Source: Flaccisagitta enflata
Lineage: Eukaryota > Chaetognatha > Sagittoidea > Aphragmophora
Assembly (NCBI GenBank): GCA_965153355.1
Contig: OZ231126.1
Location: 5,828,001 to 5,892,000, forward strand
Length of the DNA stretch: 64,000 bases
Direction: 5' to 3'
Positions 1 to 11,626 of the stretch are shown one piece after another (the stretch's first letter is position 1; the number at the start of each line of letters is the position of its first letter). The notes beneath the pieces are model-generated. The model had not been told where the DNA came from. It saw only the letters and a program-made list of their open reading frames with translations, and searched no databases. The translations under genes and the position numbers were made by a program.

Positions 1-3000
1 ACATCAACAACATTAACATCAACAACATTAACATCAGCAACAACAACAACAACAGCAGCAACCGCCTCGTCGTCCATGGCAACTCGGGAGCGACCCCTGA
101 GGCGGGGAGCGGCCCTTGTGAGCGGGATTTCAGACCCGCCGGACCACTTTCACCACAAATGATGCTGCCCGTCAATGATCTTTATATCAAAAGGGTAAGT
201 CTCGTTTCGTTGAGATAAAACCCGCGATCTTTCCATTACAAGACCGGTTACACGATCCCCCCCCCCCCCCCGCCGAGGCGCGGACGGTTGGGCAGGGACA
301 AAAACTGCTCACAAAGCAAAGCTGAAACAAAGGGCGTGAACTAATTGTTGCTTCGAAAGAGATCAGCGATATGGTACACACGTATACATGCATCCTTACG
401 TTGTCTGCTGGCTCTTATTCAGACAGGACCCAAATCAGAAGTGAGGAGGGACCCAAAGCTTTAGCAGCCCCCTACAGCTTTCATAACTCTAGCAATTTTT
501 CTACTTCCAGTGGCGGTTAACATCTTAGGTGAATACAATTAATGCCCCTAGGGCAATTTTTCAATTTTCAAAGTTGAAGAAAACAATTGTTCAATTTTTT
601 TAAAGTCTAGAGGGTGATTTTATAAAATCTCGGGATGTTCTAAACGTAAATGGAAATTCAAAAATCTTCGCAATGGCGCCAATTATATCCATCCAAGGGA
701 GAAATGAGAGATTTGCTCTAACGATATAAGCTGTATGGGGCTGCAAAAACTTTGGGTCCCTCCTCACTTCTTATTTGGGTCGTCTGTATCAGAGCCAGCA
801 GACAACGTAAGGATGCATGTAAACGTGTGTAACCAACAGACTGTAATCATGGTCGCAATTGATCATTTATCACATCCCATATCTCCCATATCCATGACTA
901 GACGGAGGTGGAGGCGGCTATTTGTCCTGACATGTACACGCGGCAACAACGACTTCGAGCTTGTTACAAGTTTGTGCCGATTCCGATGACTTGGGTACAG
1001 GCCCAAGAATATTGCTTCCAACACAAAGCCAATCTCGTTGCCATCGAATCCATGGAGGTAATATCTGTCCTCTATATTGGAGGTATGGCTCTTGAAAAGT
1101 GGATGCATCTTGGGCATGGGCATGGGCAGGGGCAATCACGGGGAATCCATGAAAGTATGGCTCTTCCTAAATGGTTACTTTTAGGGCAGGGCAGGAGAAG
1201 GGGTAGAATAATCACGGGGAATCCATGAAGGTATGGCTCTTCCAAATATGGATGCTTTTTGGGCAGCAACCTCGAAGGGAAAATCACAGGGCAATCTGTG
1301 TCTCCGCATATTCGCCCCCCCCCCCTTGCCCCATCCTTAGGACTTTGTCTCGGAACCTTACGGAAAAGTTAGATACAGTTAAACTTCGCTTCAACGGACC
1401 CGCTACTAACGAATTCCGCCTGTAATAGTTTCTCATTCTTTCTCCCTTCAACCGGTTTTCAACCTCACTTTCAACTTCACTCACAAACTCGCAAACCGCT
1501 GATCATGTACCGCCTTTAGACTGCTACTTCAGATGTCACTATATCTCGTTCAGTTTGTATCTTTTAGCAAGATGGTAAAAGGAGAGGAGAAAGCCGTCCA
1601 CTGCCCCAGGTCACACTTTCCCCATATATATCAACAACAGTATTTTGTAAATAAATGTCCAATCCTTATTTATCAGGAGAACGAATATCTAAAGAGCGGC
1701 ATCATGATGCTAAATGACGATCTCAAGTCGATGCCATCTCACATATCACCAGGTGAGTCCACGTTGGTAAAATTAAGAGCTTCTTCCTCTTCGGGGCCCT
1801 TCAATCGCAACCAACTTCTAACTCTCACTCCATTTATGTATGTTATTAATTGCCATGAACCGAGCTTTTTTTCTCGGAGCCCTTCTCATCCTCACCCAAC
1901 TTATGATACAAATTGCCACGAACTGAGCCTCCTACTCCTTGCCCTTGAGCCCCTTCTTACCAACTGTCTCTTCATTCTCATCCAGTTCCATCTCCTCAAA
2001 TTCTTATCCAATTCATAGTAACAAATTGCCGTGAACTGAGATTCTTCTTCCTCCCAATCAGGTCATCGGATTAGTTGGTGGTTAGGAGCCACCGATGAGC
2101 ATATCGAGGGAAAATGGCTAACGGTAATTTTGACAAGAAACGAATTCTTACAAATTGTGAGCAATCCGGAGTAAACACCATTGAAAGCTTGCAAGGCATT
2201 CATCCTTTGAAAATAGGAGAATTCTGGCCTCCTTTTGTAAGGGCAATGTTGTTTCAACATTCATATGAAGGTTTCACGCCTAGTAGAGTCGATTTTAACA
2301 GTACAGATTCAGTGATAATACAATGAGAGGGGCAGCAAAATCACTAGCACCCCTACCCACAGCTTAAATGGGTAATGTCACAAAGACAACTAATGTGGCA
2401 GCTGGAAGCTTATCCCAAGACAATTCCCGCCATCGAGGCGTTTTCCGAATTTCCTTCTCATTCCGTAGGTCATAACAGGGCTAAATCCAACACTTCTGAA
2501 AATGGCTGATTTTCACCCTAAAAAGAACTGTATCTCTAAAACTAGGTTGAAATAACAAAATCGCCTCAATGGCGGGAATAGTATTGGGATAAGCTATCGG
2601 CCACCACTAGGCCTTGATCTACAACTTGGAATTTCTAAGGCTGAAAGCGGATCTCACTTTGAAAAAAACTCGCCCCCTGAAGTGTTGACTGTTGTTACAG
2701 GCTCTATACGCCACCGATCTAGGCGTTCTTGGTCTTGTTCGATGGAGATTTTATTTCTCTTGCCGTCGGCTTTAACTAAACATTATTATTCTCTTCTTAG
2801 GGGCCCCTAAGGGCCCCTAAGGGCCCCCAAAAAAGCCCTTATAGAGAATTTTTTTTTTGAAAAAAAAAGTGGGGTGCAATCAATAGGAAATTGTTTGATT
2901 TGCCTAGATCCAAAATCTTGTATTTTCACTTTTTAGTCGCGTGCACGCGACTCTATAACCCGCTCCGTCGGTCGGTCGGTCGGTCGGTCGGTCCGTCCGT

Positions 3001-5783
3001 CGGTAACACTTAGCTTTTTTTCGTTGTTTTACATCATTTTAGGGTATTTTATGTCATTTTAAGTCATTCTAAGTCATTTTAAGTCATTCTAAGTCAATTT
3101 CAGTTAATTTAAGTCACTTAAGTCATTTTGTCATTTTTTGTCAATTTTGTCATTTTATGTTATTATAAGTCATTTTAAGTCATTTTAAGTCATTCTATGT
3201 TTTTTAAGTCATTCTAAGTCATTCTAAGTCATTCTAAGTCATTCTAAGTCATTCTAAGTCATTCTAAGTCATTCTAAGTCATTCTAAGTCATTCTAACTC
3301 ATTCTAACTCATTCTAAGTCACTTTAAGATTTTTTTTTTGGCTTTTGTAGTTTTTAATAACACTTTGCTTTTTTGGTCAATTTGGGTCATCTGGAGTTAT
3401 TTTGAGTCATTTTTTAGTTGTCATCTTTGGTTGCCTATGGTCATTTTTGGTTGCTTTTGGTCATTTTTGGTTGCTTTTAGTCATTTTTGGTCATTTTTGA
3501 TCATTTATGTCACTTTGTTCATTTAAGTCATTTGTGTCGTTTTTGGGGCATTTAGAACAGTTTTAAGTCATTTTGGAACATTTCAGGTCATTTTTGGTCA
3601 TATAACATGTTTGGGTTGGCTGGTTTATGTCGGCTGATTTAGGTCAGCTGGTTTAGGTCTGCTGGTTAAGTCGGCTGGTTTAAGTCTGCTGGTTTAGGTC
3701 TGCCGGTTTAAGTCTGCTGGTTTAAGTCTGCTGGTTTAAGTCTGCTGGTTTAAGTCTGCTGGTTTAAGTCTGCTGGTTTATGTCTGCTGGTTTTAGTCTG
3801 CTGGTTTTAGTCTGCTAGTTTTAGTCTGCTGGTTTTAGTCTGCTGGTTTTAGTCTGCTGGTTCTAGTCTGCTGGTTCAAGTCTGCTGGTTTAAATCTGCT
3901 GGTTTAAGTCTGCTGGTTTAAGTCTGCTGGTTTAGGTCTGCTGGTTTAGGTCTGCTGGTTTAAGTCTGCTGGTTTAAGTCTGCTGGTTTGAGTCTGCTGG
4001 TTTGAGTCTGCTGGTTTGAGTCTGCTGGTTTGAGTCTGCTGGTTTGAGTCTGCTGGTTTGAGTCTGCTGGTTTAAGTCTGCTGGTTTAAGTCTGCTGGTT
4101 TAAGTCTGCTGGTTTAAGTCTGCTGGTTTAAGTCTGCTGGTTTAAGTCTGCTGGTTTAAGTCTGCTGGTTTAAGTCTGCTGGTTTAAGTCTGCTGGTTTA
4201 AGTCTGCTGGTTTAAGTCTGCTGGTTTAATTCTGGTTTAAGTCTGGTTTAAGTCTGGTTTAAGTCTGGTTTATGTCTGGTTTGAGTCTGGTTTGAGTCGG
4301 GTTTGAGTCTGGTTTGAGTCTGGTTTAAGTCTGGTTTGAGTCTGGCTTGAGTCTGGTTTAAGTCTGGTTTAAGTATGGTTCATGTCTGATTTATGTCTGG
4401 TTTAGGTCTGGTTTAGGTCTGGTTTATGTCTGGTTTAAAATGGTTTATGTCTGGTTTAGGTCTGGTTTAATTCTGGTTTGAGTCTGGTTTGAGTCTGGTT
4501 TTGGACTGGTTCAAGTCTGGTTTGAGTCTGGTTTGGGTCTGGTTTGGGTCTGGTTTAAGTCTGATTTTCAATAAAAAGATACAATAAGGAGTCAGGTCAG
4601 TTCAGTTATTTGTATCCTGCACGCGACTTATAGGTGTTGGCCTTGTTTCAAAAAACTTAGAAAAATTTTATGTCGCGCGTCAGGGACTTAAAAAAAAAAT
4701 CACAAAATATTGTTTTGAAAAAGGGTTTTCAAAAGTGGGGTGCAATCAATAGGAAATTGTTTGATTTGCCTTGATCCAAAATCCTGCATTTTCATTTTTT
4801 TTTCAGAAAACTTGAAAATTTTTTTGTCGCGCGTCAGGGACTCAGAAAAAAAATCACAAAATATTTTTTTGAAAAATGGTTTTCAAAAGTGGGGTGCAAT
4901 TGATAGGAAATTGTTTTATTCGCCTAGATCCAAAACCTGTAAAATTATTTTTTTCAAAAAATTTAAAAATTTGATTGGGGGCGAGTTCAAAGAAAAAAAG
5001 AACGTCGTTTTTTTCTTTTACTTTTTAAGTATGAAAAAGGCCGTAACTTCTAAACTATTGATGCGATTGTCCTGAAATTCGAAATACTAGCTGACGTCAT
5101 GCTTCTCGACGTACGAGCTAAAAATCTTGATTGTGAACCGTCGTAAAGTTGGACGCACTTCTTTGCCTACCACCACCTTTGATAACCTTGTGGTATTAAT
5201 CATCTGAGCTACAGGTAGGGGTACTAGCGATTTCGACTACCCCTCTCACTGTAATATCATTGCTTCTGTATTTCGCTCGCAATCTCACCAAAGGTACACG
5301 GAAAGGAGCTACCAGCAATAGACTGGGCAAGAGGAGAGCCCAATAATGCCAAGGAATCGGAACACTGCCTCACCTTCTGGACGCCAGAAAGGTGAGTTCA
5401 TTGAATGTGTAGGGAGCCCTAAGCCTTACAATGGAACCCCAGAGAAAATGCGTGGGAGAGGGCCTTAAACTTAAAGCCTCACTGACCAATTACCAGTGCA
5501 TGAATTACACGCAAATGATTAGCAGAGGGGAGAATCTAAGGAGAATTTTATCAGGACCACCATTTTAATGAACGTGAAAAAAAAAGAGAATTTACGACAC
5601 AGCTTTGAGAATTTCGTCCAAAACCTAAACGGTCCCGATGCGAAATCTGCATTTTAGACATGATTTCTTCCTCATTTTTGTTTTCATTTCAGAAAGCTCC
5701 ATGAGCCGGTGGCACTTCATTGGAACGATTATCACTGCGATAAGCGAGCCAAATTTATCTGCGAATTCCGACTCAAAATTTGA
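1..5783 (+). CDS. C-type lectin domain protein, six exons seen, 5' end open
   Basis: Exons: 3-194 (5' boundary unknown), 902-1057, 1677-1752, 2062-2123, 5294-5391, 5693-5783 (TGA stop). All junctions are GT/AG and phases match (0,0,1,0,2). The first exon codes an Asn-rich stretch followed by a short Cys-containing segment; it is the least certain part. The remaining exons encode one complete C-type lectin-like domain: a start CPDMYT and ACYKF, the conserved WWLGATDE core in exon 4, then EPNNAKESEHC in exon 5, and WNDYHCDKRAKFICEF in the last exon. The EPN and WND motifs are the known calcium- and sugar-binding positions of mannose-type lectins, so calcium-dependent glycan binding is expected by family knowledge. 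The protein ends just after the domain, and no membrane segment is seen downstream, so it is probably secreted; the signal peptide would lie upstream of the window. Such genes serve in innate recognition or adhesion in invertebrates; the actual ligand is unknown. Confidence 0.87.
373..832. mobile_element. TIR element (MITE-like) in first lectin intron
   Basis: The sequence from 373 to about 482 is repeated in inverted orientation at about 728-832, with few mismatches. Both arms contain GAGGAGGGACCCAAAG followed by a stretch near CCCCCTACAGC. The interior has no reading frame of note. The inner part of the arm and the interior match a second copy at 33906-34309, so this is a dispersed nonautonomous DNA transposon family. 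The outer 40 bp of the arms here are extra compared with that copy, suggesting a nested or composite insertion. Confidence 0.8.
1030..1265 (+). repeat. Duplicated exon-end/donor segments after lectin exon 2
   Basis: The end of the exon and its donor (GAATCCATGGAG, then GTAATA) is followed by degraded copies of the same stretch at about 1143 and 1202 (GAATCCATGAAAGTATGG and GAATCCATGAAGGTATGG), each preceded by a G-rich GGGCAGGG segment. These look like local tandem duplications of the exon-intron junction; only the first is in a continuous lectin reading frame. Confidence 0.6.
2395..2607. repeat. Nested inverted-repeat element
   Basis: The start GTGGCAGCTGGAAGCTTATC matches in inverse the end of the segment (reverse complement GTGGTGGCCGATAGCTTATC), and the similarity continues through CCCGCCAT and GAGGCG for about 58 bp. 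It lies inside the larger TIR element and is a likely nested MITE or palindromic part of it. Confidence 0.6.
3055..3325 (+). repeat. 10-bp minisatellite (AAGTCATTCT)n
   Basis: About 25 imperfect copies of AAGTCATTCT or AAGTCATTTT, most regular at 3210-3320. Confidence 0.9.
3625..4560 (+). repeat. 14-bp then 11-bp minisatellites (TTTAAGTCTGCTGG)n and (TTTAAGTCTGG)n
   Basis: From 3640 to about 4230 the unit is TTTAAGTCTGCTGG with point variants (TTTGAG, TTTTAG); from 4230 to 4560 the CTG is lost and the unit becomes TTTAAGTCTGG or TTTGAGTCTGG. The two arrays clearly share descent. Confidence 0.92.
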
Positions 5784-7380
5784 CTTTTTTTATGTTTTAC
5801 TGTTGTTTTATATTCTGTATAGAAAATTTAGCTTCTTTACATGCAGGATCTATCTTTTTCAGTGAGGCAGTTTCACTGTACTGTTACTATCTTTTTCAGT
5901 GAAGCAGCTCGACTGACCTTATTCGTTGACGAATTGATTAGCCGGCTTTTCCCGCCAATCACAGATAGTGATACTTTGCATGATGTGTCGCTTTAAACAT
6001 TATTAGGCCTTCGCTTTATCACTAACTATTTAGCTAGAAAGTTCGTTTGCACAATTTAGAGGAGTTCTGATTCCGTACCAAACCTAGTCAAATGAACATT
6101 TTCGGCAGATGAATAACATGAAAATGATGATGAAATTACTGTAAGTTCGGGTACGATATGAAACGATTACAAAACGAGGGGAACGCTATATGCAGCGCAT
6201 CCACAAGAAACGAATGGGTACATCAAATTGTGATCTACCCTAGATAAATACTATCTCGTGTAATGGGAATAATACACGCAGATGGTTTTAATGACAATCA
6301 ATGCTAGACGGGACAAACTAGAGGATGGTGGCTATTCTACAAATCTGGGAGACTAGTTCCGAATACAGTTATGTAAAGTCCTAATAAGCCAATTACAGTC
6401 ACATTCCCATAATCCCATCTTTAAAGAAATCAACATATAACTATACTTCATGTTTCAAATTCAAATCAGCTTTTATCATTAGAATGTAAATACTACGGTT
6501 ACTTTTTTCATTCTGTTATAGCAAAATGTTAAGGCAAGCCACAATGGGGATAAATAAACGAACGAAAAGCTGCTCCAGGCTAATGTCAGATGAAGCCTCC
6601 ACAGTTCGATTTCATTTGAGATAAATGAAAAATTGCTCATCCCATAATCACTGACAGCATATCCTACAGAAAGTTCACCTCACGTTCACTTCTCACACAC
6701 GTTGACTTCTCACACAAGAAGGACGTAAAGTTGAACCCCGCAATAACGGATGCTAGGGGATCAATAAATTTCATCTGTTAAAAAAATATCCAAAGTGGTT
6801 TAAATCTCATATTCACTATAGGCGGATTTCCCTTAACTCTTGAATCCACTATTGCGGGGTGTAACTTTAACCACTTTCAGAAATTTGAATCCATTTTGAA
6901 AGCCTAACGAACACTTTTTAAAGAGGTATACTGTCAATAGGAAAGTCAACTTGGGTTTGTTCCTCGAAAGAGCGAGAGAAAATGCCATGTCGGAATTTTC
7001 TCCCTGCGTTAGTATAGATCCTACGCGACAAATATGGAAGAATATTGTTAAATTGCAATGAATATCATTCATTTTTGGCCAAAATCATGTCTGGGTGATT
7101 TTTTTTCTCCAAAAAATTTGAGTAAAAAATCAAAGAATTAAGGAAGTTTAAAATAAAGGGTTGTTATGGCTCAACTTTGGCGACGTGAGGTAACGTGAGC
7201 TGCATGTCATATCCCCAGAGTATGACCAATTCAAATCTGTTTTCATTTTCACTTCATGACAACGCGCGTTGACGCGATAAAAAAAAGAAACAGCCTATGA
7301 CTTAGCAAAAGCTACAACGAAATAGTCAAAAATCAACAAGGTCAGTTACACCGATTCTACTTTGGAAGAATGTCATTTCT
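5784..7380. other. Intergenic stretch downstream of the lectin gene
   Basis: No convincing exon is visible on either strand. It contains an AATAAA at about 6553 on the plus strand, rather far (770 nt) from the lectin stop to be a firm poly(A) signal, and a small inverted-repeat element at 6727-6868. Confidence 0.6.
6727..6868. mobile_element. Small pogo/mariner-like inverted-repeat element
   Basis: AAAGTTGAACCCCGCAATAA at the left and the inverse AAAGTTACACCCCGCAATAG at the right form 25-bp inverted repeats around a 90-bp AT-rich interior. The CCCCGC core of the ends resembles that of the 29062-29245 element. Confidence 0.6.
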
Positions 7381-7381
7381 A

Positions 7382-7566
7382 AATGAACAAGGCCGGATAA
7401 ACGGCTACCAAAGTCGCGTGTGGGTGGGCAGGGGCCATGTTTGAGGTCACCAGACCATTTGGGCAGGAGCAGTAAGGACAAAGAAATAAAATTGCAAAGA
7501 AGTAAAGTGTAACCAACCGACCAACCGACAATGCGGGTTGTAGAGTCGCGAGCATGCGATTAAAAA
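7382..7566 (-). mobile_element. Short interspersed repeat SR1, full copy
   Basis: Reads, on the plus strand, ACAAGGCCGGATAAACGGCT, then GGTGGGCAGGGGCC, a central variable part, CAACCGACCAACCGACAATG, and GTAGAGTCGCGAGCATGCGA. The same order of blocks recurs in many other copies in this window in both orientations. No coding capacity. The palindromic head is GTCGCG plus its complement around a short loop. Confidence 0.75.
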
Positions 7567-7740
7567 AGATAGAAGATCGCGCTTGGCGCCATTTTGAAGA
7601 ACTCAAAAGAATCTTTCTTTTCATCATGCATGAATTTTGTCTAAATTGGTTGAAAAAAACAACTAAGTAACAAGCTTGCAAAGTTAGATAAAGTTTGAAT
7701 AAACTTAAGAAATTACTTCACATTCACGGGATCACAAACA

Positions 7741-7770
7741 CACACATGGGAACACACACACACACACGGG

Positions 7771-7866
<96 letters not shown>
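7741..7866. repeat. (CA)n microsatellite
   Basis: About 55 uninterrupted CA units plus two interrupted blocks upstream separated by CGGGAA. Confidence 0.98.
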
Positions 7867-7867
<1 letters not shown>

Positions 7868-8284
7868 GGAAAAAAATACTCCTGGCTGAGGTTCCAAAAT
7901 GGATCATCAGAGAAAAACTATCGTAAATTCTTGGAAACGACAATAACAAAGAAGTGGTACCCAGTTACAAGGCTCAAATTTCATCAGTCATTAAAAATTT
8001 AGCTTCCCTAGCCTTGAGAAAAGTATAAATATTTGCGCAAATTAACGCCGAGATATTTTCTACATTCCTGTTCCAAAGTACAAGCTAGAAGAGAAAAGGA
8101 TCTGACCTCAGAAATGAGGCTAAATTCAGCTAAAAACGTACGACTGAAAAAGCGAGATGTAATAACGGAGATACCGATTTCTAGTGTTCGCTTATTAAAT
8201 GTTTTGTGCGCAGTCAAGAAGGATCAAATCAATGGCAAAAGTAACAAGACTCTGAAATCAAAGCACCGAACACAACTGCAAGAA

Positions 8285-8579
8285 AGAAAAAACAACAACA
8301 ACAACAACGAGAACAACAATGCAAATAACAATGACAACAATGCAAATAACATCAATAAGAACAATAACAAGAACAAGTAAAACAACAATCAAAACAACGA
8401 GATTAACAACAATGAATACAACAGCAAAAACAAAAACAACAACAACAACAACAACAACAATGAAAGCAGTAATAACATAAGTAACAACAACAACAACGGC
8501 AATAACAACAACCACAAAAACAACGAGAGAAAAACAACAAAAATGACAAAAACAACAACAACAAAAACAATGACAACGA

Positions 8580-8639
<60 letters not shown>

Positions 8640-8640
8640 G
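8285..8640. repeat. (CAA)n trinucleotide region
   Basis: Interrupted CAA/AAC array on the plus strand, purest at 8580-8637. Open reading frames over it are artefacts of the repeat. Confidence 0.95.
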
Positions 8641-8699
8641 AAGAGGAAAGACAATAAGCATCAGTGTAGTCATCAACCAATTTTACATGCTTGTCATAT

Positions 8700-9744
8700 G
8701 AATTTGGCGTTTTTCATGGTTGGGCCTTTTCCCATTAGTTGTTCAAGATTGCTGTTAAAGCACTTGTTTAATGCCTTTTTTTTCATAAAAATGGGTATTT
8801 TACCTATTCCCCCAATAAAAACAATATTTCAGGTCTTCTTTGGCATATCTTGTCCATTGATTAGCCCAAGAAGAGAGTTATGGTGATTGAGATAAAAGTA
8901 GACAGAAACACCCAATAGGGCAATTTTACAACTTTTTAGTCACGACGACATAAAATACCAAAAAATGTGTGTTACGAGGTATCAAATGAAAGCCCTTGCA
9001 ATACTGCATCGACTCATACCGGTTATTAGGGGTTTAGAGAAAAACAATTTTTTTCGTTTACATTGCTACTGTCAATTCACCAGGAGCAGAATAGGAGGAG
9101 GTGGTATGATCCCTGATGGCACTCACACAACATGACAATCATCACCAAGAAGGAGAGAAAATGACAACGAATAAAACGACGAGTATTGGCTCAAAAGACT
9201 AATGCGACAAAAAAGGTGCTTGAAGTTGAACTCTAAAGTCTGAAGATGAACGAGTCAAAAACACACAATCTAATGAGGCCTCGAACATCACTCGAGGAAC
9301 GGGTGCGCGTGAATTAGGAATGAAGGAATTGAAGGATTCAGTTAACACGAGACAGGGTCACGGGAAATGATACTGAAGACAAAGATTGCTGGACAATACG
9401 AGGATTTTCTCGATATAAGTTGATAGCCCCTATTAACGGACGGACAAGCGGACTTATCATATCTAAATTCATTCACGGATGTTCAATAACAAGAAAGCCC
9501 ACAGACAGACAGTGAAATAAAGCGGGACAACAAAGTAGGTCCTCATTGAACAAGATCAAGTAAGCCAAGACTTACGCCGTATCGAATAACCGACAGACAG
9601 ACAGACAGACAGACAAATCGAACAACTGACAGACTCCTCGTACGATGGCGCACATTAAAACGAGTATTTTGAATAAAACACACAATTTTCCTCCCTTGCC
9701 ATGGTTAAGTCAAAAGTGTTTCCAGTGGTTTTGTTGATGGCGAA
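8700..9744. other. Intergenic region, no gene seen
   Basis: No exon-like pattern on either strand; includes a short ACAG array at 9594-9615. It lies immediately downstream of the TARBP2-like stop codon and probably includes its 3' UTR. Confidence 0.5.
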
Positions 9745-9959
9745 TTACGCGCCACTGTTGGTAGCGCAGAGAGTTTTGAGATAGCTGACGGCGTTTTGCG
9801 CGGCCGTCATGTGCGCGAGATCTTTGGTGGCGCCCAAACCGTGGCAAACGGCAACTGGCATCGTGGACAATTGAACGATGCACTGATGACGCCCGCAGGT
9901 AGACATCTCAGGCAAGTCAACGTAACTGCAAAGGAGAGAGAGAGAAAGATTGAGATAGG

Positions 9960-10055
<96 letters not shown>

Positions 10056-11539
10056 ACACACATACACACATACACACATACACACGCACGCACGCACGCA
10101 CGCACGCACGCACACAGAAAGACAGATAGACAAAGAAAGGAAGAAAGATCGAAAGCATCTGAAATAAGGAACCTCACTCTTTTAATTGTTTTATTTACCT
10201 TTGATTAATATCCTGTCTTGCTTTGGCTGGTCAAAATACTTGTCTGAACGGGTTATCTAATAAGGATTCCAGTAAAATATTTTTTTCTCTTCTCAGCCTA
10301 AGGAGTGACAGACTTTTCTAATTCTCAATTAAGAAAAAAGTGATCTTTAAAAAAAAATCAAATTTGGTTAAGACTAAAACAATATAAGCTTCACCTAAGC
10401 AACGAGTGTTCTGAGAATTCTCCTATGAAAAGCGAGAAAGACAGAGAGAAACAAAGAGAGAAAGAGGAAGAAAGAGAGGAGAGATAGAAAGAAGGAGAGA
10501 TAGAAAGAAAAGAGAGAAAGAGTGAGAGAGCGAGAGAGCGAGAGAGCGAGAGGGAGAGAGAGAGAGAGAAAGATAGATAGATAGATAGATAAAGAGAGAG
10601 ATAGCAAGAGAGATAGAAAGATAGATAGAAAGAAAGAAAGAAGAGAGTGGCGCGAAAGACAAATCGGGACAGATAGAGACGCATAGAGACGCATAGAGAG
10701 ATACAGCGATGCAGAGCTCGTTAAATGAATACTGACGTGACTTCGAATCCGTGTGCTTCAGCGACGCTCTGCAGAACTTGGATGAAGTTGGTCACCGCAG
10801 ATGACGCTTTTTTGCCTGAAAGGAAAATGCGAGAGAAAGGAAAGTGAAATACGCAAAAGGGGGAACTGAAAGGAACACGCCGGGATACGCGGATAATTTG
10901 TGGTCGCTTGGGCAGGGGCGATAATGCGGGTGGGCAGGGACGATAATGCGGGTGGGCAGGGGCCGTAATGCTAAAAAAATCGTTGTTTTAGCCAATTTCG
11001 CGTCTTTCAAATTTTCGCATCACAAACCTGCCTACAAACATACTCTAATGGCAAGTGACTCAAAAACAGTAAAGTGATAAGACTGATCAATACGTACGTA
11101 AATACTAAAAGGTTAAGTCTAGTCAATATGCTCCTCTTACCTTTGTTGATTTTGACTTTGTTGGCGATGGCGGCTGCTGCGGGGCTGGGATTGGGTCCCA
11201 TGAGCCCCTGCAGCGCCAAATCGCCTCCGCTGATCGGCGGCAGCTGAGACGCCGCTTCTTTCTTCTTCTCTTCTTTCAAAATGGAATAGTAAGAGGATTT
11301 GATCTGCTCAGCGTCCACTTCCTCGCCAACTGACCGTGGAAGGGTAGAGAACGAATGGAAAGATTAACCTTGAACCTAGCTCACAATAACGATGAATTTG
11401 AGACACTCACTAACACCTTGAAAAAAGACACCCGCTGAGACCAGAAAAGAGATGAGCGCGCGCGCGCACGCACGCACACACACAGAAACAAACACACACA
11501 AAAACGCACACGCACAAAAACGCACACCCAAACATACAT

Positions 11540-11626
<87 letters not shown>

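Larger units (their letters stand above)
2929..4657 (+). mobile_element. Short interspersed repeat SR1 with expanded minisatellite interior
   Basis: It begins with the SR1 signature, TTTTTAGTCGCG followed by the palindrome partner and CTCTATAACCCGC, then GTCG repeats. It closes with CGACTTATAGGTGTTGGCC TTGTTT, resembling the SR1 end. Ordinary SR1 copies are about 150-200 bp; here the middle is about 1.6 kb of tandem repeats (next entries). Confidence 0.55.
2850..4965. repeat. 150-bp tandem repeat split by a repeat insertion
   Basis: The stretch GTGGGGTGCAATCAATAGG appears at about 2870, 4735 and 4892, each time in the same 150-bp context that also has TCGCGCGTCAGGGACT and a run of A or T. 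The first copy is separated from the other two by the short interspersed repeat at 2929-4657, so the array existed before that insertion or its expansion. Confidence 0.6.
2319..5253. mobile_element. Large TIR element filling lectin intron 4, mariner-like ends
   Basis: The ends TACAATGAGAGGGG (2319) and, inverted, TACAGTGAGAGGGG (ending 5253) begin imperfect terminal inverted repeats of about 50 bp, flanked by TA as in Tc1/mariner-type insertions. The 2.9-kb interior carries no transposase. It holds a smaller inverted-repeat element, three copies of a 150-bp repeat and about 1.5 kb of minisatellites. Its presence accounts for nearly all of this intron. Confidence 0.65.

Noticed and set aside
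8258-8680. Val/Leu/Cys-rich minus-strand frames that look like membrane proteins
   Set aside because: Translation of (CAA)n repeats; no unique flanking coding sequence or splice context.
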